A model generated the notes under the pieces. The model had not been told where the DNA came from and did not search any database. It was given only the letters and a program-made list of their open reading frames with translations. 64,000 bases of DNA, from contig OY783192.1 of the NCBI GenBank assembly GCA_963678675.1, positions 3,048,001 to 3,112,000 on the forward strand. Direction: 5' to 3'. The stretch comes from Xiphydria camelus. Lineage: Eukaryota > Arthropoda > Insecta > Hymenoptera > Xiphydriidae. Position 1 is the first letter of the stretch. The number at the start of each line of letters is the position of its first letter. Position numbers and translations under genes: made by a program. Below, one piece after another: positions 35,578-46,040 of this stretch.

Positions 35578-36579
35578 GACGGTACGCGCTCGCTTCGTTT
35601 CTCCTCATTCTCGCCCGCTTCCTTCTGCCCGTCGTTCGGATCACGAGTCCCGATAAAGCCACTATAGGTACATCGTCCGCGTCCGGAGCGATCTATCCGG
35701 AACGTCATTTTTATACCCGACCGTTCGACACGCGAGACCGCTCTCGCTCGGCAGAGTCGAAAAGGGAAAGGCATTCGCCGGGTGGTGCAGCGCATCTCGA
35801 AGTTACGAAGGCGAGGTACCGAGGGGAAAGAAGAAGGAGACTCCGAAGCGATTCGACACGGTACGGGCCCATGGAATCCTCGTAGAAGTCGAAGATGCAC
35901 GCACGCCATCGCCTCGCTGTGAAATTGCAAGACGGGTAATGGTGGTTTATGCTCGCACAGCCAGCCACTCCATTAACTTCGTTTTATTCCGTTCCTCTCG
36001 GTCGGCGTGTGTAAGGACTACGATGTCGCCGCGGCGAGTACTGCGACTCGCGAGAGACGCGTGCACCGCGCTCCGCTATGCGAAGTCGACCGCGGTTCGG
36101 GGGGTTCGGCGAGTAATTCCGCTAAACGGCGGAGCATTTTTGAAGCGTGGAAATTGGTTCGCGTCGGGCAAACTGGTACCAACGAACGGACGGTCGTGCG
36201 GCCGCGCGACGCGAGCAATTCCGCGGCCACAATAAGGAAGAAACGAACCGTACGCACAGCGTAGTATAGCCGCGTATGCGCGGGGCAGAGATTTGAAGCG
36301 TTGAAAAAAGTGTCTTACCGACGGTACGTATAGCAATACCCGTTGCTTATCCAATCCAAGCGTTCGGCCAGTCGAACGTAAACCTTAATGACCCTCCGAA
36401 TACCTGTAGCGATAAATTCGAACGATCGTAAGACCTTTACATTCAATGTGTCCGATGCGATAAGTAGGCGTTTCGATAAAAATGTGGTTTACGAGGGTGA
36501 AATACTGCTTCGCGCGCGCGCGCGTTGGAAGCCGTCGGTAAAGTGCTACCGTTGAGCCTACGTGCGCGTTGGCGCGACA

Positions 36580-36623
<44 letters not shown>

Positions 36624-38187
36624 CGCCAGTCGACACTTTCGCGACGGGTAACGCGAATTTATTAGTCGATACAGCTTCCGCGCAATTTTATCAGATTGCC
36701 CTTTTATGAATGCGGAGGCGACGGGGAATCGTCTCCCGCTGTCTCCCCTATCTTCCACATACCAGAGTCGTATATATACCCGCGCGATGCGGCATCACTA
36801 CCCTTTGCTTCTCCATCCCGTCGCAAAGACATCGATTATTGCCGCCCTTTGTCGAAACGTCGCGCGCGCTTCTGCCGTTGATGGCACTTGACGGTTTACC
36901 TTACGACGGCGAGGCACACGCGTGACTCGTGCTTTTTATTCATTGACAACGGCGGGGGCGAAGGAGAGCTGGAAGGGAGGGAAACCGGGGAGCCGGGAGT
37001 GGAGATAGCGCGAGAAGCAGAAAGGGTCGAGGAATGTTCCTCGTCCTCCGGTATCGTTGCCGGAAGAATGTCTTTTCATTGACGATCGGACTATAAAGAA
37101 CCGCGATCAAATGGAAAGCACATTGGTACCGCAATTCATCACGTTCACTGCCGAACGATTCGCGATACCTATATAAAAACAAAACGGCCCTCCATTGCCG
37201 TCCCGCGAATTCCACCGAAATTCGTATTTCCTGCCTTTGGCGAGATGGAAACATTTACTATCCATACGCGCTCTTTTATGAGCAAATTCAATCGGTTTTA
37301 TTGCAAATACAGTTGCCGATTTTCGGGACTCGATGGCACCCGGGAGTGAATATTTCTGGAACGGGCCTGGTACATTTCCAATTGATTCTCGAATGAGCGA
37401 AATATAAATGCATCGATAGCACGTTGCACGGCGTGTCAATTGAGGCTTTACCGAATGTACGAACAATTTTCACAGAGGAGACGAGAGAGGCCGCGTACAT
37501 AAAATTTCGAGGGGGAAGTAGCCTTCTGTAAGTAGGGCATTGATTTAATGCGGATATCTTTGCAACGACACGCGCGGCCTAAAACTTTTTTATTGACGCC
37601 GAGAGATACGGTTATATCCTATCAATCGTTATTCCAGGGGTAGGTACCTATTTCGAGAAAAAAGTAGATTGTTGAAAGCTCCTTTTGTCTTTTTTTTGTC
37701 GCTCTGATTTGATAAAAACTCGTCGATACTAAAACTTTATAACATACGTAAAAGCATATATACGTCTTGTTTTTTTTTTATACTCGTAGCGTCACGACGA
37801 CTTGTCACCTTTTTTACATCGCTGAACAGCCCTCGATGAAGTTCCCTCCTTCTCGAGAGTTTTGCCTCGGAGCACTTCTGCGCTTTGTGGTATTTCCAGT
37901 TGTTTGTGGAGATGATAGATTTTCCACGATTAAAAAGTTCAAATAGGTAAATATGTTTGAAATCGTATTTGTGTTCTTAAAATATCGTTGTATTTATTTC
38001 AGGCGTATTACTCGAATTGATCAAATACTCAGGATGATCTAGAACTACTTTAACTGTCACAAAATGGGTACCTATATATTCTCTATAAGAAATGAAATAT
38101 GATATGTTCCCCATAAGGCAAAGGATCTAAAATAAGGGATTAAGGAAAAGAAGAAGAATTATGGAAAATTGTATGCACCCATATATG
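35578..38187. other. Unassigned DNA with a long GA repeat
   Basis: No gene is recognised. The frames at 35553-36354 occur on both strands in CpG-rich DNA. A pure GA tract lies at 36583-36621. From 37500 the sequence becomes AT-rich and has no frames of note. Confidence 0.45.
36583..36621. repeat. GA dinucleotide microsatellite
   Basis: A nearly perfect run of about 19 GA units. Long pure tracts of this type are mutable and often polymorphic. Confidence 0.95.
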
Positions 38188-38417
38188 TATACGGGGTCTT
38201 TGCGTCTGATATTAACATACGAATTGTGCGAGTGCGAGTGAGAACATCGATTAATCCTGGTGGCCTCTTTGTCGCACATTCTCCGTCCTTCTCGAACTTG
38301 TCCAGTTTGAGTAAGAGCGTGTTCAGAGAAATTCTTATGGGTTCACCAGGGTTAAAACGCGTTCTTACTTGCACTCATACGATTCCTATGTCAATATCAG
38401 ACGCAAAGACGCGTATA
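38188..38417. mobile_element. MITE with GTCTTTGCGTCTGATATT ends
   Basis: Arms of about 55 bp pair: GTCTTTGCGTCTGATATT, then AACATACGAATTGT and GCGAGTGAGAAC on the left, against the inverted right copy ending at about 38417. The pairing extends outward into TATACG on both sides, so the exact ends are uncertain. Non-coding. The internal string GAGTGCGAGTGAGAACA recurs at about 38898. Confidence 0.7.
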
Positions 38418-41369
38418 GCGACATGAATCCCAGGATCCACGGTTATAGGTTACGGCTCTGAAACCACGTGATCCTGTTGTGACGGAGAGTGAAGGAAACA
38501 CTCGTCGCAGTCTCTCCGCGACACCGGCGGTAACGTTTCCTGTCGATCAGTCATTATTCGTATTTTTGTACGAATTATCACATGCGTCTCTCAGTGCGAT
38601 AGATTCATTCTTTCTCTTAGCAGCGATTCTCTTCGCTTGCTACAATATTACCTACTTTTATTCTATTAGATCCATTCAATCGGCATAAGTAATATTGACG
38701 AGAATTACACGAATCCGTTGGTATCGACCACGCGCTAAATACAATTTGTTCGTCGCGTACGCTCGTGAATGTTGGAAACGTTGAATTTGGTTACACGGTA
38801 ATCGCGTTCGATTTGATTTTATACCTCGGTGATACGTACCTACGGTGAATTCGAAAGAATTATTCTAATTCTCTTTCAGCGTAACGGGAACCGTGTGAGT
38901 GCGAGTGAGAACACCACTTTAAACGAATAAGAGCTTCTCTGTGGCGCGCTCTACTGGACAAGCCCTGAAAGACAGAGAAACTTTAAAAACATGGCAGTTA
39001 CGCGACTCATTGTGCATGCTCCCATAAGAAAGTACAACTTTGTTTTCGCCGCTTTACTCTCTGCTTCAGTATGTTCTAAAGTTTATGCGTTTTTGCCGCG
39101 GTGTTCTCGCTCGTATTCACGCGTTTCCTACATTCAACGACATCGAATCCACTTTGTACGTACATATTACGGTGTCTAAAAGGGGAATAATGTAATTTAA
39201 CTTCCTATACAATATTGCCATCAATGTAATAACGAAGTGTGTATGCACGCCAAAGTGTGCGAAGCGAGTCGACAGTGTTCGCGAACGGTTGTGATTTTAT
39301 TCGACTATTTGGGAACCTATCGATTCCCGCAGCGACGGAGAACAGCTGACGTCGGAGGCGTATATATCTGGGTACGTACTTCCAGGTTTACGGCAAACAT
39401 AAAGGTACGTCTACGTAAAATGTAAATTGTAATGCATTTTTACGGTACACCTTGTATGCGAACGAGGATACACATACCTGCCTACCTCGTATATAAAGAA
39501 TCGCGGAGGTGTGTCGACCACGTCCTAGCTTGACTGCTTATCCGCTCTTCGTGACCGGTCCTACCCCCGTAATATCCCGATATCACGTGAAATAACTATA
39601 CGGCTCATGCTATGTGCTTTTTTATGGTTATGTAGATGTCGAATTTTTTCGTACCTACGTTATTTTATTCATTTTAATTTCGTCAGAGGGATGAGTGCTT
39701 TATGCAAGATAAAAGACTGGCATGGCGTGATAGAACGCACCTACCATTTAGACGGTACGTGGAGGGTAGAAGGGCGTTACTTTCGAAAGTAAATAATTTT
39801 TTTAATTACATAGCAATGGACGCAATTAGTCAAATTAAAAGCAGCGTTTCTCTGAAAATTACTAAGCAAATTATAGCTCAAAGCCATTGTAGGATGGTTA
39901 GACCATATACGCGTGCGATATATGCGTTGATTAAATTATAACGCAACAAAAATAAAGTAACGAACGTTCATTGATCGCATAGGCCACCAAGGCAATATCG
40001 AACCTCGTTATAGCGGGACTTTGTACGAGCGAAGATATAAAAATCTCGTAATTGCTCTATAATACTCTGAAAATGGAGCTATAACCGTGGATCATAATAC
40101 AAAGTTTACCGGGGCAGGCAGTAGGTATCCGAGTAACGCGGAAGTCCACCTCCAACGGCTAATGCGCCAAGTTTTAATTATTATAGGTCGGCGTCCTCGG
40201 CATTGTTTCATTTGTTGACCATTAAATCTGATCGGCGTTACACTTCGAGTCAGACTTTCGTCGCGCGAAGATTTTGCCGACGGACTCTCGGAATCTTCTC
40301 ACGACGTGCGGTACTTCCTGTAAAAGAGATTACCTGTAATCTATTTCCACTCTCGTGCCTCCAAACATTAAAAAAATCGCAACCTTTTCCAACGCATTTT
40401 GTCGAGGTAATTTAAGAAACGTTCCCTCGCGCGCGCGCGCGTGCAAGAATTTTTTAAACTTCTTACGCGAGAAATCTTAAATAAATCTCACGAGCATCCT
40501 ATGTGTTTCAACCTTAACAAAGTAGGTATAATTTCTTTAAAATGGGGAAGCTAGCTAGCTTGTATTCGTGTTTTCTAGAAAACACGATATATAAAAAATT
40601 CAAACGGTATAATATTCGGTACAAAGAGTATAATATCGTACACGTTGAAAATTTTTTTGATTTTCGAAAAAGGGAGGACTAGTGTTGAAAACTGATTTTC
40701 AAATTTTTTCGTTAAGTTCGTACTATATTGAAATGTTTCTGCAGTACAATGTACTACAAATTGAGTATAATATGGTATAAATTTTCAATTTTCGATTTTC
40801 AAAAAAGCAGGGTGGCTAACTTCACACAAATGAGCATCCCCAACTTTACAGAATCGTCTCAAACGTATGAAAACGAGGAGATTGTCATACTTCGTTACTG
40901 TGCTTAGATGCCACTCAAAACACCGTGGCTAATAACACGAAGATTTCGAAGGTAACTTCAAAGGAAAGATCAAAACAGAACAAGTGAAGTAGGAAGAGAA
41001 GAGGGAGAGTGAGAGGGAATGTATACGAATTGTTCCGAATTATCCCTCGTGCTGCCGACCGGCCGATTATGTAACAGACCTCTTATCTCGAGGCGTTTTC
41101 ATCCGACCGTCGCTTCCACGTAGCAATCTCTCTCATCACCCGAATTCTTTTTTGTGAGACCGACAGTCGGCCAGCTGCGCCCCGGGAATGCCGTTCCGTC
41201 GACACCGAGCGGAGCGCCGCGATTCGAGCACTAAAAGCCGTGAAGAACGCGCGTAGAGTCGAAGAATCTCGACGAATCGGTATCGTCCTCGCGGCTGCGG
41301 GTCCCACGGCTCGTTGTTTGTCGTTCGATTCTGCTCGTAACAACAGCTGACACAACATGCCCATAAGTG
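38418..41369. other. No recognised gene; one perfect palindrome
   Basis: AT-rich to mixed sequence with only short frames. It includes a 22-bp perfect palindrome at 40566-40587 and a CG dinucleotide run at about 40426-40441. No transposon ends were recognised apart from weak similarity of AACTTTACAGAA at about 40850 to the inverted string near 3372. Confidence 0.4.
40566..40587. other. 22-bp perfect palindrome containing TTCTAGAA
   Basis: The sequence TCGTGTTTTCT and its exact inverted copy meet at the centre. TTC-NN-GAA is the core spacing of a heat-shock element, but a single such unit in isolation is weak evidence for regulation. Confidence 0.5.
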
Positions 41370-41801
41370 CACTGAGAGAAAAATGTTGTAAATTTGGCTA
41401 AATCGGTGGTTACGGGTGGGGGAATGCAGATCAAGTTGTGTTCGGACTAATAATTGATTCGAATGGACTACAGCCTGTTTCCCTCGAATAGCCGTTAATC
41501 GTTATAACCAAATTTACTAGTCAGAGCAACTAATTCAGCATTCTTCCAGCCATAAACGTATACTGAGAAAACAAATCGTCAACAAAATAATTTTGTTGTC
41601 AATTTGATAACCTAAAAAAATATTTGTTGGATTATCCAAATGCTTAGATCTGCTATCAAAGTTTTTGTGAAATCAACCAAAGGATTTTGCGATTCCAAAA
41701 AAACGTTTTGTCGGCTCGTATTCATTTTAAATATTTTGTTAGCCCAACCAAGAGTTCTTTCAGTGTAGATTTAATTAAATATGCTATTTTTTCTCTCAGT
41801 G
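41370..41801. mobile_element. MITE of the CACTGAGAGAAAA family carrying a nested insertion
   Basis: The ends CACTGAGAGAAAAATG and the inverted right end CACTGAGAGAAAAAATAG enclose a sequence collinear with 19456-19687. That sequence includes CTAAATCGGTGGTTAC and GCCGTTAATCGTTATAA. A second element occupies 41561-41765. The flanking dinucleotide is TG on both sides rather than the usual TA. Confidence 0.8.
41561..41765. mobile_element. 205-bp MITE nested in another MITE
   Basis: TA at 41559-41560 and 41766-41767 flanks TACTGAGAAAAC on the left and the inverted right end CACTGAAAGAAC. The uninterrupted copy at 19.5 kb runs from AAACG to GGTTTAATT at the same place, which proves that this block is an insertion. 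The nested and host elements share terminal bases but not interiors, so they are different members moved by a related transposase (inference). Confidence 0.85.
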
Positions 41802-41838
41802 TGCATGCATTGAGACAGTGTCTATCCCTTGTCTACAA

Positions 41839-42266
41839 GGGGCCATCCATAAACCACGTGACTGAAATAATATGCATTAATTAAACATACATTTATTTGG
41901 GGTATTGCGGTCTGTGACAAACTTTAAAAAATATAAAATGAAATGGAAATTCTCTTGAGTCAATTTCTCTATTATTAATTAAATCACAGTTAAACTAAAT
42001 CTGGCATTTAAATACAAAGCGAAAGCTGATAAATTTCAGTTTTACAACTCTTTAGTATTATGATTGACTTAAAATCTTAAGTCAAAAGTACTTTGGTATC
42101 ATGTGAAAAGAGGAGAAAGAGGGGGGCAGTGTACTGAATTCGTCTTCGAAAAATTACCTAATAAAAACACGTGACGCAGTCGCTGACCCTCTCCCTCCCT
42201 CATGTAACAATCAGTGACGCTTGAATCCCCCCTTAAAGTGTGTCACGTGATTTATGGATGGTCCCC
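41839..42266. mobile_element. 428-bp element with GGGGCCATCCATAAA ends
   Basis: The left end GGGGCCATCCATAAACCACG pairs with the inverted right end GGGGACCATCCATAAATCAC followed by GTGACA. The flanking bases are AA on each side. The interior is AT-rich and non-coding, with a GA-rich patch near 42110. Ends of this type occur in many invertebrate genomes, but I do not assign a superfamily. Confidence 0.7.
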
Positions 42267-42882
42267 AATCGGATAGTGGTTCCGTAAACGTATCCACCCC
42301 GTACGACTGTACTTACCGGTTACAAGCCCCGTGCAAGAATAGCAGCAACGCCATATCTCTACGAGCGATTTCCGCGCGGCAATCGAGACTGTATTCCGGT
42401 AGCAATTATAAACAGATTAGACCCCACGGTTGCCTCGCTAATGTCGCCGCACACTGCACCTACCGACTGCGCTGAATCGATGAAGTTTAGCTTATACTTA
42501 TGCACTCGATTACACGTGACAATCTGCGAATTTACTCGACCCGAAATCAGGGGAACGGGAAAACGCGCAGACGGTGTTTTCGAGCGTAGTTGTACGCGCG
42601 CGACGCGATCCGGAGAAGACATCGTCGTGTCGAGAGATTCGACGGGTCCGTTTATACATCGAGCATTTAGAACTCAAACACGAGTTCCTCGCCGGCATGC
42701 AAGACTCAATTGGACTCGAAACCGAGAGTTTCACGATTAACTATTGGATCTACGTAATTATACGTATAGATACGTTTCGAGTACTCGAATGGTTTAATTG
42801 TCCGACCGACTTGCGGGTGCGATAACAAGACCTCGTCCTTGTTCTCGCAATTACTGTTAGTTATATACCTATCCGCGCGCGT
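42267..42882. other. No recognised gene
   Basis: Spacer of mixed composition before the large foldback. Frames of about 70 to 100 codons occur on both strands with no motif. Confidence 0.4.
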
Positions 42883-42959
42883 GTAAAGGTGCCGGTAAAC
42901 ACGCGGGGTTCGGCGAGTCCCGAGCAATGCTCGCCGATGTCAACGAGGCTTTAAGCGAA

Positions 42960-43150
42960 AGCTCGGCGAATGCCGCGTGTGTACACGGGTTGCTCGCTGT
43001 TTGCCGATGGCCAAATGTATTGTTCGCTTGGTTCCCGTTATCAAACAGGGTGGGTAGACACTCGGTACTCGGCGAACACCGAGCGACTGCTCGGCGAATC
43101 CCGAGTGTGTACACGGGTTGCTCGCTACTCGCCGATGGCCGAATGTCGTG
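42960..43150. repeat. Internal direct repeats rich in CTCGGCGAA
   Basis: The block CTCGGCGAAT, GTGTGTACACGGGTTGCTCG and GCCGATGGCC occurs twice (about 42962-43016 and 43090-43143). A related CGGTACTCGGCGAACACCGAG lies between. Each unit is itself partly palindromic. The array is part of the foldback arm. Confidence 0.75.
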
Positions 43151-43745
43151 CTCGTCCAAGTATTCGCCGTTCCCGTAGTTTGTCGGTCTTTCGTGGCACA
43201 TCAAAGGAGACGAGCAGTCGTAAACACACCCCACTTCATTATAATCGCCAATTTAGAGTTAATCCCACCGTCGGTCACAATAACAAGGCAGGCGGTCTGT
43301 ATCCGCGAATCTAGACTACTAATGAGTTCGCAGTCCCCCACCTTTCCCGAGTCGGACGAATGGTAATGAACCGTTTCTCGCAATACCCATTCAAATAGAT
43401 ACTGCTATTGATGATACAGCATTGATTTTTTAAAAAGTTGGAGCATACGTGCAGAGAAATTGAACAGGTTGCAGTTTGTTTTGAGAAGAAAAAAAATCTT
43501 TGCAGTCGGCCGGGATTTTGGTTGAAGGACTTGATATAACAATTTTCTTCAGTTTCGTTCCTTTCGATCATATGCAGTGCGGGTCATTCCATACCAAATC
43601 GGACACTTTTTGGAGTAACATTTCGGATTTTGCTCAAATTTGGATATATTGTAGTCTTTGTCGATGTTTAACCGTATCTCGAAGAATTTTTCAAAATTTT
43701 GAAAATTGTTGGTTTTACAGCCACTTGAAAAATAACGCTGCTTTT

Positions 43746-44425
43746 TTTTCATTAAATTATAATTATCAAACCGGTTGTCGGCTGAGAATAATCTTTTGGA
43801 TACTAAAAGTGAAAGAGTTGAAAAACCAGAGAAAAATTGCATCGACCAAAAGAAAAATTTTTTAATAATTTTATTTGCACTTGATTTAAACAAATGACGT
43901 ATTTTCATAGCTGGCCACTTTTTAAAAATCTGAAAAAAAGCAAGCATATACTTTGATATCCTCTCCTTAACGACAAATAAACAAAAATAACGACACTTTA
44001 AAATTGACGACACAAAAATTAATTGAAGTTGACGCCGCGTCGGAATTGGCACGTCGGCCCCGCCACCAGCCAACGGTCGGTGGGTTCGACTGGCTTGGCG
44101 ACACGCTAGCGGTGGGGCCGACGCGGCGAGGCCGACGCGGCGTCAACTTCAATTAATTTTTGTGTCGTCAATTTTAAAGTGTCGTTATTTTTGTTTATTT
44201 GTCGTTAAAGAGAGGATATCAAAGTATATGCTTGCTTTTTTTCAGATTTTTAAAAAGTGGCCAGCTATGAAAATACGTCATTTGTTTAAATCAATTGCAA
44301 ATAAAATTATTTAAAAAAGTTTTTTTTTGATCGATGCAATTTTTCTCTGATTTTTCAACTCTTTCACTTTTAGTACCCAGAAGATTATTCTCAGCCGACA
44401 ACCGGTTTGATAATTATAATCCTCT
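43746..44425. repeat. Inner 300-bp inverted repeat of the foldback
   Basis: Two arms of about 296 bp (43746-44041 and 44129-44425) are near-identical inverted copies separated by 87 bp. The spacer has its own tandem GGCCGACGCGGCG units at about 44118-44147. A transcript across this block would form a very long, almost perfect hairpin and could be a source of double-stranded RNA (inference). Confidence 0.9.
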
Positions 44426-44989
44426 TCAAGGAAAGATTGACGGGGCTGCAAGCTCAATAACAGCCTAGATTCATCGAAACATACCACTCGTCTCGCCATT
44501 GCGACGGATGGCGGGATTAACTCTAAATTTAATTATCGCGATAATAATGAACGGTAAGAACCGATATAGACGTCCGCTTAAGGTGCGATGGAACACTGCT
44601 ATTATAAAAGTTGAAAAAATGTACTTGTAATATTACATCGATGCGTATGGGAATAACGTTCAGTTATAACTAAAGAAGCACTGTGTAAACGCTGCATCCG
44701 AAGTATTCGTTCAGGATGCTCTCTCGACTTTTGCAAATAACTCCCAAACTCACATGCATTTTAAGAACATTGAAGAAGTTTGCATTTATTTATAAGCCTC
44801 AGGTAAGAACCGACCTTCCGAGTTCAGACTACTCGGTCTTCGCCGGGTAGAGCTGTCCCTCGGTGGTCACTGAGCGGTCGCTCGGTATTCGCCAAAATCC
44901 GAATGTTCGGGCTCGACCTTAAAGCCTCGTTGACATCGGCGAGCATTGCTCGGGACTCGCCGAACCCCGCGTGTTTACCGGCACCTTCA

Positions 44990-45516
44990 CATGGCAGGCG
45001 AGCACTTTCTCCCTTCCTCCTCTCTCTCTCTCTCCCCCTATCTCTCTCGTTTTCTCTCTCACAAAGCTCCTTAACTTCTCGGGTCTCGTTCAAACGGTTC
45101 GTGTTCGAGCCGCGTAGCCCGCGGAAGGAGGCGCGGAGACTGGAAAAGGTGAGAGACGGGGGAGGAGCCGCGGCGAGTGGGGCAGCGCAGTGTGGTTATA
45201 CTTCCAGAGGACTATTTACCGCGGCGTACAAAACACGGAATAATGCCGGCCATTACCCAGAAAGCAATGACTCGGTAAAAAAGCTAAATACGTAGGTACC
45301 CCGCGCGTACGCCTCCCGCCAAGCCGGGTAATTGTGCGTTTTTATCCCGGCGGAGCTTCACAAATCTGTCGAGCTGTTAAAGTAAGTGCTCGACGGTTGC
45401 ATCGCGCCGGTCGGGCTTACACTCCTCTTCGTTTCAAAAGCCGATCCGAACCTGAATGCTCTTCCTGCTTCGCCCGGACGAACGAGAGAGAGTCACGCGT
45501 TTAATCGCGTATAATA
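44990..45516. other. Unassigned DNA with a TC microsatellite
   Basis: A TC repeat lies at about 45018-45060. The frame of 130 codons plus at 44903-45295 covers the foldback end and the microsatellite and is not a gene. Confidence 0.45.
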
Positions 45517-45518
45517 TA

Positions 45519-46038
45519 CGTGGGGTGTTTGACAAGTCAGTGACTGATGACGTTCCAATCGCAGATGTATTTCTATATTGAAGATTCGCCATCTTTTTTA
45601 GGTATACCATATGAGGCTAAACTTACTCGCCAGGAAAAACAGCTTCAATCATTATTATCTCATTATTTAGGAACTGTTGACCTAGGTACATTGATGTAGG
45701 ACTTTGTTGTACATAAAAATATAATCTTCAAAAAAGTATTATACGAGTATAAGACAAAAGTTCATAAATAATGGGATAATAACGATTGAAGTTTCTTTCT
45801 TGGCGAGTCAGTTTAGCCTCATACGGGACAAAATTCGCATCGAACGATGGGGTAATCGATGTCAGAAACGCTTCTTTTGCCGAGTTCGAGAAATCTTATT
45901 TTTTGAAAGGCTTAAAAGAGTTGGAATATCGTTGGGCAAGGTGTATTCAGCTAAATGGAGACTGTTGAGAAATGAATTAAATTTTGGTTAAAACAAATTC
46001 TTTCATTTCAAAGTTACTGACTTATCAAACACCCCATG
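45519..46038 (+). mobile_element. Mariner relic with transposase C-terminus, split by a MITE
   Basis: TA at 45517-45518 and 46039-46040 flanks inverted ends CGTGGGGTGTTTGACAAGTC and CATGGGGTGTTTGATAAGTC. On the right the frame at 45825-45968 encodes the C-terminal tail of a mariner transposase, with SFAEFEKSYFLKGLKELEYR and RCIQLNGD. The usual ending after GD is broken by a 2-base loss, after which VEK-stop reads in another frame. The left part keeps only about 90 bp next to the end, so the N-terminal and catalytic parts are gone. A 210-bp element at 45612-45821 interrupts it. Confidence 0.9.
45612..45821. mobile_element. 210-bp MITE nested in the mariner relic
   Basis: TA at 45610-45611 and 45822-45823 flanks ends beginning TGAGGCTAAACT. 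The arms pair for about 65 bp (ACTCGCCA, CTTCAATC, TTATTATC and CATTATTTA blocks) with few differences. Its ends differ from both the mariner host and the CACTGAG family, so it represents another TA-target element type. Confidence 0.88.
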
Positions 46039-46040
46039 TA

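Larger units (their letters stand above)
42883..44989. mobile_element. 2.1-kb composite foldback element
   Basis: The outer ends (about 42883-42957 and, inverted, 44920-44989) match nearly perfectly from AAGGTGCCGGTAAACACG through GAGCAATGCTCGCCGATG to GAGGCTTTAAG. Inward come a GC-rich repeat array (42960-43190) with a shorter, diverged counterpart (44813-44917), and then a second pair of arms (43228-43345 with 44426-44552, containing TTTAGAGTTAATCCC). The innermost arms (43746-44041 with 44129-44425) are about 300 bp each and roughly 97% identical by eye, around an 87-bp GC-rich centre. Extra segments at 43346-43745 and 44553-44812 are present on one side only. No transposase and no target duplication were found. 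Confidence 0.8.

Noticed and set aside
43580..43745. GGGTCATTCCATACCAAATC string, a common kind of insect repeat end
   Set aside because: Only one end is visible; it lies in the one-sided segment of the foldback and cannot be delimited as an element.
43549..44073. 174-codon minus-strand frame
   Set aside because: It runs through one arm and a one-sided segment of the foldback element and is rich in Phe/Lys/Asn from AT-rich DNA; the matching frame in the other arm is broken.
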